From the NCBI GenBank assembly GCA_949739085.1, contig CATIYU010000015.1:1-8941 (forward strand): DNA of 8,941 nucleotides, in the 5' to 3' direction. Shown one piece after another: positions 1-6,215 of this stretch. Origin of the DNA: an uncultured Eubacteriales bacterium (GTDB lineage Bacteria; Bacillota_A; Clostridia; Oscillospirales; Oscillospiraceae). Position 1 is the stretch's first letter. Every line of letters begins with the position of its first letter. The notes beneath the pieces are model-generated. The model was not told the origin of the DNA. It did no database searches and saw nothing but the letters and a program-made list of their open reading frames with translations. The position numbers were made by a program, and so were the translations under genes.

Positions 1-151
1 CTTCTTTTCCTGCGGTCTTGGCCACATTGTGCCCTTCCACATTGGCCTTCACCTCTGCCGAGCCGCTTTCGCCAATTCCTGAATTTGCTCATTTATAGTT
101 GTATAGTATATTCTCCCTGGACTTCTTTGACATAAGCTCCTCCGTTCCCAT
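1..151 (-). pseudogene. Possible remnant of a small protein gene (weak)
   Basis: Seen: a good Shine-Dalgarno GGAGG lies 5 bases before an ATG at 131-133 on the minus strand. That ATG opens only 14 codons (MSKKSRENILYNYK) before a TGA at 89-91. The same frame then stays open to the window edge (about 29 codons). Its last 21 codons mostly begin with a purine, and the peptide is rich in Ala, Glu, Lys and Gly, as in real genes. The frame is also open upstream to about 205, with another ATG at 149-151. Inferred: this may be a small gene broken by an in-frame stop, or a short N-terminal fragment joined to unrelated DNA. The opening residues resemble the start of short hypothetical proteins common in gut Firmicutes, but that is from memory and unverified. 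It could equally be non-coding spacer with a chance frame. The whole 1-293 stretch holds nothing else except the hairpin at 227-257. Confidence 0.25.
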
Positions 152-226
152 GCGCTCCCTGAAGCCAGCCTCGGGCCGGTACCCCCACCATACCAGATTA
201 TTTCACCCGCCGCCATATGCAAAACA

Positions 227-257
227 CCGCCCGTGTTGAAAATTTCACCACGGGCGG
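227..257 (-). terminator. Hairpin terminator of the pncB-cls-cobO-pepT operon
   Basis: A perfect 9-bp GC-rich stem (CCGCCCGTG at 227-235 paired with CACGGGCGG at 249-257) encloses a 13-base loop whose TGAAA/TTTCA ends can pair further. It lies 36 bases beyond the pepT stop codon. On the minus strand the stem is followed by TGTTTTGC, a short, imperfect U-tract. The plus strand has a similar CATTTTG, so it might work both ways. The position after the last gene of the operon is the main support. Confidence 0.7.
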
Positions 258-293
258 CATTTTGTCTGAAAATCAAAGTCCAGCAGGGGCGTT

Positions 294-1508
294 TCAGAGG
301 AACAGGGCCACCAGATTTTTCAGCATGGCCACCACGCTGTCCATCCCCTCCACGCTGACGCACTCATAGGGACCGTGGAAGTTGAAGCCGCCGGTTCCCA
401 GGTTGGGGCAGGGCAGCCCCATGAAGCTGAGCCGCGCGCCGTCGGTGCCGCCCCGGATGGGCACGGTCACCGGCGTCAGGCCCGCCTGCTCCGCTGCCCT
501 GCGGGCGTTCTCAATGAGGTGCATACAGTCCTTCAGCTGGCCGGACATGTTGTAATAGCTGTCCCGCAGCTGTAGCTGTATGTCCGCCTTGGGGTGGGCC
601 GCCCGGACCGCCCGGACCGCTTCCTCCATAAGGGCCTTTTTGGCCTCAAATTTTTCCCGGTCGTGGTCCCGGATGATATAGGACATTTTGCAGGAGGCCG
701 TGTCGCCGGAGAGCTCGTCCAGGTGGAAGAACCCCTCGTAACCCGCCGTGCGGGCGGGGACGGCCTCCGGGGGCAGCTTAGCGTTGAGCTCCATGGCGAT
801 GAGCAGGGAATTCTCCATGGTATCCTTGGCGCTGCCGGGGTGGACGGACACGCCGGTGATCTCCACCTTGGCAGAGGCGGCGTTGAAGTTCTCATATTCG
901 ATGCCGCCCTCCAGGTCCCCGTCCAGGGTGTAGGCGTACTTGGCGCCGAAGCCGGGTACGTCGAAGTGATCCGCGCCCTCGCCAATCTCCTCATCCGGGG
1001 TAAAGGCCACGCAGAGCTTGCCGTGGGGCAGGTTCTCCGCTATAAGCTCCTGGCAGAGGGTCATGATCTCCGCGATGCCCGCCTTGTCGTCGGCCCCCAG
1101 AAGGGTGGAGCCGTTGGCGGTGATGAGCGTGCGGCCCTTCATCCGCTCCAGCTCCGGGAACTGGGCGGGGCGGATGACAATGCCGCCCTCCGGCAGGACG
1201 ATGTCCCCGCCGCCGTAGTTCTCGTGGAGGATGGGCTGGACGTCCCTGCCGGAGAAAGCGGGGGCGGTGTCCATGTGGGCGATGAGGCCCAAGGCGGGAG
1301 CGTCCTCGTGGCCGGGGGTGGCGGGCAGCACCGCCGTCACCACGCCGTATTGGCTGACCTGGACATCCTGGAGGCCCAGCTCTTGCAGCTCCCTCTCCAG
1401 AAGCCGGGCCAGGTCCAGCTGGCAGGCGGTGCTGGGGCTGGTTCCTGTGCCCTCGGCGGACTCGGTGTTGATTTTCACGTAGTTCAGCAGGCGTTCATAA
1501 ACTCGCAT
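294..1508 (-). CDS. pepT: Peptidase T (tripeptide aminopeptidase, M20B)
   Basis: A cytoplasmic zinc aminopeptidase that removes the N-terminal residue from tripeptides, serving peptide use. The chosen product is 404 residues, the usual PepT length. The M20 metal and catalytic residues are visible: H78 and D80 in IAHMDTAP, D140 in LLGADDKAG, the E173-E174 pair in FTPDEEIGEG, D196 in YTLDGDLEG, and H378 in GFNFHGPYE near the C-terminus. The small dimerisation domain (about residues 208-320) has the normal SVHPGSAK entry. The ATG at 1508 is preferred over an in-frame ATG at 1526, because GAGGAGG lies 9 bases before it and the upstream codons overlap cobO. It is the last gene of a four-gene operon, 14 bases after cobO, and is probably translated together with it. 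No missing key residues were seen. Family assignment is firm. Confidence 0.96.
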   Translation of the reverse strand: MRVYERLLNYVKINTESAEGTGTSPSTACQLDLARLLERELQELGLQDVQVSQYGVVTAVLPATPGHEDAPALGLIAHMDTAPAFSGRDVQPILHENYGGGDIVLPEGGIVIRPAQFPELERMKGRTLITANGSTLLGADDKAGIAEIMTLCQELIAENLPHGKLCVAFTPDEEIGEGADHFDVPGFGAKYAYTLDGDLEGGIEYENFNAASAKVEITGVSVHPGSAKDTMENSLLIAMELNAKLPPEAVPARTAGYEGFFHLDELSGDTASCKMSYIIRDHDREKFEAKKALMEEAVRAVRAAHPKADIQLQLRDSYYNMSGQLKDCMHLIENARRAAEQAGLTPVTVPIRGGTDGARLSFMGLPCPNLGTGGFNFHGPYECVSVEGMDSVVAMLKNLVALFL

Positions 1509-1517
1509 GGTCGTTTT

Positions 1518-1524
1518 CCTCCTC
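1518..1524 (-). promoter_or_regulatory. Ribosome binding site of pepT, overlapping the cobO stop
   Basis: GAGGAGG, 9 bases before the pepT ATG. Its first two bases are also part of the cobO TGA stop codon (1523-1525), so ribosomes ending cobO are placed to start pepT. This site decides for the start at 1508. Confidence 0.85.
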
Positions 1525-2041
1525 AATATTCAATCCCCAGCCGGGCGGCAACGCCCCGCTCGTAGGGGTGCTTGACTTTCCGCATCTCCGTCACGTAGTC
1601 CGCCGCGTCCAGCAGGGCCTGGGACGGCTTCCGGCCCGTGAGGACAACCTCCAGGTCCGCCGGTCTTTGGCGGATGAGCGCCAGCAAGCGGTCTTCGCCG
1701 GTCATACCGGCGGCGCAGGCGTCCAGCACCTCGTCCAGCACCAGCAGGCCAAGGTCCCCCGCCCGGGCGAAGGCGGCCTCCATTAGACCGGTATAGTACG
1801 CCTCCGCCTCCGCCCGCTCCTCCGGTGAGAGGGTCCAGGTAAAGCCGAAGGTCCGGGTCTGGGGGACCGCCTCCATCCCCGCCACTTGGGTCAGGGCGGC
1901 GAACTCTGAGCTTTTGCCGTCCTTGAGGAACTGGAGCAGCAGCACCTTTTTGCCGCTGCCCGCGACCCGCAAGGCCAGACCCATGGCGGCGGTAGTCTTA
2001 CCCTTGCCGTCCCCGCAGTAAATGTGAATAAGGCCAGACAT
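1523..2041 (-). CDS. cobO: Cob(I)yrinic acid a,c-diamide / cob(I)alamin adenosyltransferase (BtuR/CobO family)
   Basis: Transfers the 5'-deoxyadenosyl group of ATP to the cobalt of reduced corrinoids, giving the adenosyl form used in cobalamin synthesis and salvage; a cytoplasmic enzyme. The product is 172 residues, close to the usual size. It opens with the family's P-loop GDGKGKTT (residues 10-17), has the Walker-B-like LLVLDEV (about 99-105), then VVLTGRKP (about 132-139), and ends with the typical KHPYERGVAARLGIEY tail. The ATG at 2041 is chosen over that at 2047, because AAGGAG lies 7 bases before the former and only 1 base before the latter. It sits 27 bases after cls and 14 before pepT. 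No other cobalamin gene is in view, so it may serve salvage of imported corrinoid. The split between de novo (CobO) and salvage (BtuR) roles cannot be made from sequence alone. Confidence 0.93.
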   Translation of the reverse strand: MSGLIHIYCGDGKGKTTAAMGLALRVAGSGKKVLLLQFLKDGKSSEFAALTQVAGMEAVPQTRTFGFTWTLSPEERAEAEAYYTGLMEAAFARAGDLGLLVLDEVLDACAAGMTGEDRLLALIRQRPADLEVVLTGRKPSQALLDAADYVTEMRKVKHPYERGVAARLGIEY

Positions 2042-2048
2042 AGCCATT

Positions 2049-2054
2049 CTCCTT
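2049..2054 (-). promoter_or_regulatory. Ribosome binding site of cobO
   Basis: AAGGAG, 7 bases before the ATG at 2041 and only 1 base before the alternative ATG at 2047. This favours the shorter product. Confidence 0.75.
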
Positions 2055-2068
2055 TCTCTGCCGGTTCT

Positions 2069-3619
2069 CTACATCCAAATGGAGAATACCCGCAGAACCT
2101 TCTCCAGCGCCCGGCCCGGCAGGCTCCGCCGCTTCCACTGGTCCAGCTCCACCCGCCTGCTGCGGGCCATGACGCCCTCCAGGTCCCGAATAATGTCTCC
2201 AATCACCGGCGCGCCGTAGAACATGACGCCGCACTCGTAGTGGAGCTGGAAGCTGCGGTAGTCCATATTGATGGTGCCCACCATGGCGGTCTCCCCGTCG
2301 GCCACAAAGCTCTTGGCGTGGAGAAAGCCGGGGGTGAACTCGTAGATCTTCCCCCCGTGGCGCAGAAGCCGCTCGTAGTGGGACCGGGCCACCATATAGG
2401 TGTACTTGTGGTCCGGGACGCCCGGCAGCAGCAGGCGCACGTCTACGCCGCTTTCTGCCGCCATGCACAGGGCCCGGACCATACTGTCCTCCACCGCAAA
2501 GTAAGGCGTGGTGAGCCAGATGAAGTCGTGGGCGTTGGCGATGCACTGGAGGTACATGTCCTCGGCGGGGTTGTCCGGGTTATTGATGGGCCCGTCGGAG
2601 AAGGGCTGGCAGAAGCCGTCCGCGTCCCGCTCCTCCAGAGGGCGGTAGTAGTCTTCCTCGTTGGGCATGTGGCTGCCCAGCATCTCCCACATGTGGATGA
2701 ACTGGGCCGTAAGGCCCCAGGCTCCGGGGCCGTCCAGGCGGACGCCGCCGTCCTTCCATTCGCCGAAGCGCCGGACGTAGTCCACGTACTCGTCCGCCAC
2801 GTTGACGCCGCCGGTGTAGGCCAGCTGGCCGTCCACGCAGAGGATTTTCCGGTGGTCCCGGTAGTTGAAATACAGCCGGTTGACGTACTGGTGGACGGGG
2901 TTGAAGACAACCACCTCCATGCCGCTGGCCCGCATGGCCTCAATGGTCTCGTTGCTCATGCGGGTGATGTTGCCGAAGTCGTCGAAGATAATCTTGATCT
3001 CCACGCCCCGGCTAGCCCGGTCCGTGAGCACAGCCAGGAACCGGTCCCAGAGGAGGCCCTCCGCCAGGATGAAGTACTCCAGAAAGATAAACCGCTCCGC
3101 CTTGGCCATCTGGGCCAGGGCGTCCTCAAAAAACGCCGCGCCGGTGGGGAAATAGGCGGCCGCGGTGTCCCGGTACAGGAGAAAGTCCCGGCGGGAGAGG
3201 AGCTCCGAGGCCCGCCGCCAGTTGGGGAGCGCTTTGGAGAGCCGGGCCTGGTTCGCCTGGGACTGACTGCGCTGGGCGGCGGGGCAGGCAGGGGGCTTCA
3301 CTGGGAGCAGATTCAGCCGCTTGCTCTGGATGTTGCCGCCCCAGAGGACATAGAGCACCAGGCCAGCCACCGGCAGGGCCACCAGCAGCAGCGTCCAGGC
3401 CAGCTTGTAGCTGGCGGAGGCGGGGCTGGACTGGATATTAATGGCCACGGCAATGGCCATCAGCTCCAGCAGGCCGAAAGCGATGGCGGAGTGGACCTGG
3501 AGAAAGGTGGTGAGCAGGATGACCGAGCCGATGTTTAAAAACAGCAGCACGGCCACCATGGCCAGACGGAGAGTGGCGGAGATGCGGCGCTCAGTGGTTT
3601 GTTTTACGGGACGCTTCAC
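2069..3619 (-). CDS. cls: Cardiolipin synthase (phospholipase D family)
   Basis: A membrane enzyme that joins two phosphatidylglycerol molecules into cardiolipin and glycerol. The product is 516 residues, normal for bacterial Cls. Three hydrophobic stretches (about 18-39, 45-64 and 70-93) anchor the N-terminus. The third, with YKLAWTLLLVALPVAG, is the conserved PLDc_N region. Two HKD catalytic motifs follow: H256-x-K258-x4-D263 in YRDHRKILCVDG and H434-x-K436-x4-D441 in FLHAKSFVADG. Each is followed by its usual Gly-Gly-x-Asn or Gly-Thr-x-Asn partner. The start is a GTG with AAGGAGG 5 bases upstream; every other complete gene in the window uses ATG. It lies 53 bases after pncB and 27 before cobO and is probably co-transcribed with both. 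There is no obvious metabolic link to those neighbours. Both active sites look intact. Confidence 0.95.
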   Translation of the reverse strand: MKRPVKQTTERRISATLRLAMVAVLLFLNIGSVILLTTFLQVHSAIAFGLLELMAIAVAINIQSSPASASYKLAWTLLLVALPVAGLVLYVLWGGNIQSKRLNLLPVKPPACPAAQRSQSQANQARLSKALPNWRRASELLSRRDFLLYRDTAAAYFPTGAAFFEDALAQMAKAERFIFLEYFILAEGLLWDRFLAVLTDRASRGVEIKIIFDDFGNITRMSNETIEAMRASGMEVVVFNPVHQYVNRLYFNYRDHRKILCVDGQLAYTGGVNVADEYVDYVRRFGEWKDGGVRLDGPGAWGLTAQFIHMWEMLGSHMPNEEDYYRPLEERDADGFCQPFSDGPINNPDNPAEDMYLQCIANAHDFIWLTTPYFAVEDSMVRALCMAAESGVDVRLLLPGVPDHKYTYMVARSHYERLLRHGGKIYEFTPGFLHAKSFVADGETAMVGTINMDYRSFQLHYECGVMFYGAPVIGDIIRDLEGVMARSRRVELDQWKRRSLPGRALEKVLRVFSIWM

Positions 3620-3624
3620 AGGGG

Positions 3625-3631
3625 CCTCCTT
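3625..3631 (-). promoter_or_regulatory. Ribosome binding site of cls (GTG start)
   Basis: A strong AAGGAGG 5 bases before a GTG codon at 3617-3619. With no suitable ATG nearby, this site supports GTG as the cls start. Confidence 0.8.
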
Positions 3632-3672
3632 AAAAGAATTTGCTTGCCTGGAGAAGGCCAGGCGGCGCTCTC

Positions 3673-5121
3673 TCAGCTATTTTGCTCCAGCAGCCCGTGC
3701 TTGACGTCCCAGAGGCGCTGGGAGAGGTCCACATAGTACTTGTGGGGGTTGTCGAAGCGCTTCACCTCGTCCCAGAGGGTGTCCACCTGCTGGGCGCAGT
3801 AGGCCCGGACGGCCTCCAGGGAGGGCAGGTCGTAGACCAGCTGTCCGCCCTGGAAAATAGGCACTTGCAGCTCCTTGGCGGTGAAGTCGTAGACCTCCTT
3901 CTTCTTCCAGGTGGCCTCGGGGTCGAAGATGGTGAGGGGGGCGGAGTCGTCCACGGTCTCGTCGTGGATAGTGAGGTAGTCGGCAATGGCCTTGCCGGTG
4001 TCGTTGCCAAAAAAGCGGTAGAGCTTCTTGAAGTGGGGGGTGGTGATTTTTGTCACATTCTCGCTGATTTTTATTTTAGGGTTGATGGTCCCGTCCGGGT
4101 CCTCCACCGCCACCAGCTTGTACACGCCGCCGAACACCGGCTCGCTGCGGGCGGTGATAAGCCGCTCGCCCACGCCGAAGCAGTCGATCTTCGCCCCTTG
4201 GAGCAGCAGGTCCCGGATAAGGTTTTCGTCCAGGGAGTTGGAGGCGGAGATGGTGCAGGACTGCCAACCGGCGGCGTCCAGCATCTTGCGGGCCTCCTTG
4301 GAGAGGTAGGCGATGTCGCCGGAATCCAGACGGATGCCGCACTTGGTGATGCCCTGGGGCCGGAGGACCTCGTTAAAGGCCCGGATAGCGTCGGGCACGC
4401 CGCTTTTGAGGGTGTTGTAGGTGTCCACCAGCAGCACGGCGTTGGTGGGGTAGATTTCGCAGTAGGTCTTGAACGCCTCGTACTGGGTGGGGAACATCTG
4501 GACCCAGGAGTGGGCCATGGTCCCGGCAGCGGGTACGCCAAAGGCCTGGTCGCTGACAGCGCAGGCGGTGCCGTGGACGCCGCCGATATAGGCCGCTCTG
4601 GCCCCCACGACGGCGCCGCCCTCGCCCTGGGCCCGGCGGGAGCCGAACTCCAGCACCGTGCGGCCCCGGGCCGCCCGGACTACCCGGTTGGCCTTGGTGG
4701 CAATGAGGCTCTGGTGGTTGATGCAGAGGAGGGCATATGTCTCAATGAGCTGGGCCTGGGCCGCGTTAGCCCGGACGGTGACCAGGGGCTCGCCGGGGAA
4801 GACGGGGGTGCCCTCGGGCACAGCCCAGATGTCGCCGGTGAAGCGGAAGGTCCGCAGGTAGTCCAGAAAATCCTCCTGGAAGAGGTTTTTGCTCCGGAGG
4901 TAGGCGATGTCCTCCTCTTCAAAGTGGAAGTCCTGGATGTACGTCACCAGCTGTTCCAGCCCGGCGGCAATGGCGAAGCCGCCTCCGTCGGGCACGCGGC
5001 GGAAGAACACGTCGAAGTAGGTGATGCGGTCCTGCATCCCCTGGCGGAAATAGCCGTTGGCCATGGTCATCTCGTAGAAGTCAAAGAGCATGGCGAGGTT
5101 CAGCTTCTCCTTACGTTCCAT
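3673..5121 (-). CDS. pncB: Nicotinate phosphoribosyltransferase
   Basis: Makes nicotinate mononucleotide from nicotinate and PRPP with ATP use, the entry step of NAD salvage (Preiss-Handler route), in the cytoplasm. The product is 482 residues. Visible family marks, numbered from the chosen start: FYEMTMANGYF near residue 15, EFGSRRAQG (158-166), a Gly-Thr-Met-Ala-His-Ser block whose His204 matches the phosphorylated catalytic histidine, DTYNTLKSG (about 233-241), and RLDSGD (264-269), which contacts the phosphoribosyl part. The ATG at 5121 is preferred to that at 5130, because GAGG lies 9 bases before the former and directly touches the latter. The Shine-Dalgarno is weaker than in the other genes. 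It is the first gene of the operon, behind a roughly 115-base leader and a promoter at 5243-5270. Its product is also the ribose donor for the cobalamin lower ligand, a possible tie to cobO. Confidence 0.95.
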   Translation of the reverse strand: MERKEKLNLAMLFDFYEMTMANGYFRQGMQDRITYFDVFFRRVPDGGGFAIAAGLEQLVTYIQDFHFEEEDIAYLRSKNLFQEDFLDYLRTFRFTGDIWAVPEGTPVFPGEPLVTVRANAAQAQLIETYALLCINHQSLIATKANRVVRAARGRTVLEFGSRRAQGEGGAVVGARAAYIGGVHGTACAVSDQAFGVPAAGTMAHSWVQMFPTQYEAFKTYCEIYPTNAVLLVDTYNTLKSGVPDAIRAFNEVLRPQGITKCGIRLDSGDIAYLSKEARKMLDAAGWQSCTISASNSLDENLIRDLLLQGAKIDCFGVGERLITARSEPVFGGVYKLVAVEDPDGTINPKIKISENVTKITTPHFKKLYRFFGNDTGKAIADYLTIHDETVDDSAPLTIFDPEATWKKKEVYDFTAKELQVPIFQGGQLVYDLPSLEAVRAYCAQQVDTLWDEVKRFDNPHKYYVDLSQRLWDVKHGLLEQNS

Positions 5122-5236
5122 AACTTGCATCCTCAGTTTCTTTCATGTAATGGCCGTCCTGCCGGGGCGGCGGGGGCAAGCGTCTCGCGGTCCGGGGACT
5201 GTCACTGTGCCTGGGGCATGACGGCCGGTCCGCCTA
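5122..5236 (-). other. GC-rich 5' leader of the pncB operon transcript
   Basis: About 115 bases lie between the predicted transcript start (near 5236) and the pncB ATG. Seen: two perfectly complementary 7-base segments (5152-5158 and 5220-5226) could close a long-range stem around a C-rich minus-strand core with CCCC and CCCCC runs. Only a weak GAGG Shine-Dalgarno site (5131-5134) follows. I do not recognise any known riboswitch or T-box in it, and no good open reading frame. A role in controlling pncB is inference. Confidence 0.35.
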
Positions 5237-5242
5237 CTGCCT

Positions 5243-5270
5243 AGTATAATCTTTTTTTCCAAATTTGCAA
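5243..5270 (-). promoter_or_regulatory. Promoter of the pncB-cls-cobO-pepT operon
   Basis: On the minus strand, TTGCAA (-35, 5265-5270), a 16-base A-rich spacer (5249-5264), then TATACT (-10, 5243-5248). Good sigma-A type match. Its -35 box stands 8 bases from the -35 box of the divergent coaW promoter. Confidence 0.75.
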
Positions 5271-5278
5271 CGTTGGAA
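5257..5278. promoter_or_regulatory. Inverted repeat between divergent promoters, possible operator
   Basis: TTCCAA (5257-5262) and TTGGAA (5273-5278) are perfect inverted arms separated by 10 bases. The repeat covers the whole pncB -35 box and ends at the base before the coaW -35 box. A dimeric regulator bound here could affect both transcripts. No known regulator is recognised, and 6-base arms can arise by chance. Confidence 0.35.
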
Positions 5279-5307
5279 TTGACATTTCTTTCCCATTCCT
5301 CTAATAT
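5279..5307 (+). promoter_or_regulatory. Promoter of coaW
   Basis: TTGACA (5279-5284), an exact 17-base spacer, then TAATAT (5302-5307): near-consensus sigma-A promoter. The predicted transcript starts near 5314, leaving a leader of about 47 bases before the coaW ATG. Confidence 0.85.
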
Positions 5308-5360
5308 AAGAACGCCAAAGCGTACCGCGGCGGCCCATCTCTCCATGGAGGCGTATCATC

Positions 5361-6194
5361 ATGTCCATTATTCTAGGCATCGACATCGGCGGGTCCACCA
5401 CCAAAATCGTGGGGCTGGACGCCGGAGGCGAGGCCATCGCCATGCGGCGGGTCCAGGCCCAGGACCCCATCACCTCCCTCTACGGCGCAATGGGGAATTT
5501 CCTCTTTACAAACAATTTCCAGCTGGGGGACGTGTCCCGGATTGCCCTGACAGGGGTGGGCTCCTCCTATGTGGAGGGAGACATCTACGGCATCCCCACG
5601 GAGAAGGTGGAGGAGTTCACCGCCGCAGGCACCGGCGGGCTGGCCCTCAGCGGCCAGGACCGGGCCGTGGTGGTGAGCATGGGCACCGGCACCGCCTTCA
5701 TCTGGGCGGAGGAGGGCGGCGGGGTGCGCCACCTGTGCGGCTCCGGCGTAGGCGGGGGAACCCTGGCGGGGCTGTGTTCCCGGCTCTGCGGCACCCGGAA
5801 GTACGCCCAGATCGTGAAGCTGGCTTCCGGCGGAGACGTGGGCCGGGTGGACTTGACCGTGGGGGACATCACCCGCAATACCCACCCCTCCCTGCCCCTG
5901 GACATCACCGCCGCCAACTTCGGCAACGTTTCCGACGACGCCACGGCGGGGGATTTTGCCGCCGGGGTGGCGAATATGGTGCTCCAGTCCATCGGGACCA
6001 CGGCGGTGATGAGCTGCCGGGCCTGCGGGTGCGGCACTGCGGTGCTGACCGGCTTTATGGCCAACCTGCCCCAGGCGGCGGACTGCTTCGCCCTCTTCAC
6101 CCGGCTCCACGGCATCCGGTTCATCATACCGGAGAACGCCACCTACGCCACTGCCATCGGCGCGGCGCTATATATCAAGGACCGCCCCAGGTAA
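5361..6194 (+). CDS. coaW: Type II pantothenate kinase
   Basis: Phosphorylates pantothenate with ATP, the first committed step of coenzyme A synthesis, in the cytoplasm. The product is 277 residues, the size of bacterial CoaW (Fumble-like, actin/hexokinase fold). It shows the N-terminal phosphate loop GIDIGGSTTKI (6-16), a Val-Glu-Glu-Phe segment (83-86) where the family's catalytic Glu is expected, SMGTGTAF (106-113), and the glycine-rich CGSGVGGGT (126-134). The start has GGAGG (5347-5351) 9 bases upstream and its own promoter. It is transcribed away from pncB and ends in a terminator overlapping its stop codon. Odd feature: a Cys-x-x-Cys-x-Cys cluster at 219-224 just before the C-terminal VLTGF strand. 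An ASKHA kinase of other substrate (such as a BadF-type ATPase) is less likely given the two glycine motifs. Confidence 0.88.
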   Translation: MSIILGIDIGGSTTKIVGLDAGGEAIAMRRVQAQDPITSLYGAMGNFLFTNNFQLGDVSRIALTGVGSSYVEGDIYGIPTEKVEEFTAAGTGGLALSGQDRAVVVSMGTGTAFIWAEEGGGVRHLCGSGVGGGTLAGLCSRLCGTRKYAQIVKLASGGDVGRVDLTVGDITRNTHPSLPLDITAANFGNVSDDATAGDFAAGVANMVLQSIGTTAVMSCRACGCGTAVLTGFMANLPQAADCFALFTRLHGIRFIIPENATYATAIGAALYIKDRPR

Positions 6195-6215
6195 CGTCTG
6201 GGGCGGCCCTTTTTT
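6182..6215 (+). terminator. Intrinsic terminator of coaW
   Basis: CCGCCCCAG (6182-6190), a 7-base loop, then CTGGGGCGG (6198-6206) forms a perfect 9-bp stem, followed after CCC by six T (6210-6215). The coaW stop codon TAA (6192-6194) lies in the loop. The T-run overlaps the stop codon of the convergent acyltransferase gene. It is a plus-strand terminator; the minus-strand side lacks a proper U-tract. Confidence 0.9.

Noticed and set aside
127..132. Exact TTGACA on the plus strand
   Set aside because: No -10 box lies at 16-18 bases downstream, so a promoter is not supported.
49..363. Minus-strand frame of 104 codons at the left end
   Set aside because: It begins inside the end of pepT and reads through the operon terminator. 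Only its last part, with residues INEQIQELAKAAR, looks protein-like, and there is no start or ribosome site for it.
594..1565. Plus-strand open frame opposite pepT (323 codons)
   Set aside because: Antisense shadow in GC-rich DNA; pepT is complete and clear.
2024..3538. Long plus-strand open frame opposite cls (504 codons)
   Set aside because: Antisense shadow of cls, which has intact catalytic motifs. There is no ribosome site or family feature in the plus frame.
3646..3663. Hairpin GCCTGG-N6-CCAGGC between pncB and cls
   Set aside because: Only 6 bp and not followed directly by a U-tract on the minus strand, so it is not called a terminator. It might be a minor processing or attenuation point.
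3640..5244. Very long open frame on the plus strand opposite pncB (534 codons)
   Set aside because: It is a mirror of the GC-rich pncB codons: the composition is rich in Val, Gly, His and Leu with no recognisable motif, and pncB on the other strand is certain.
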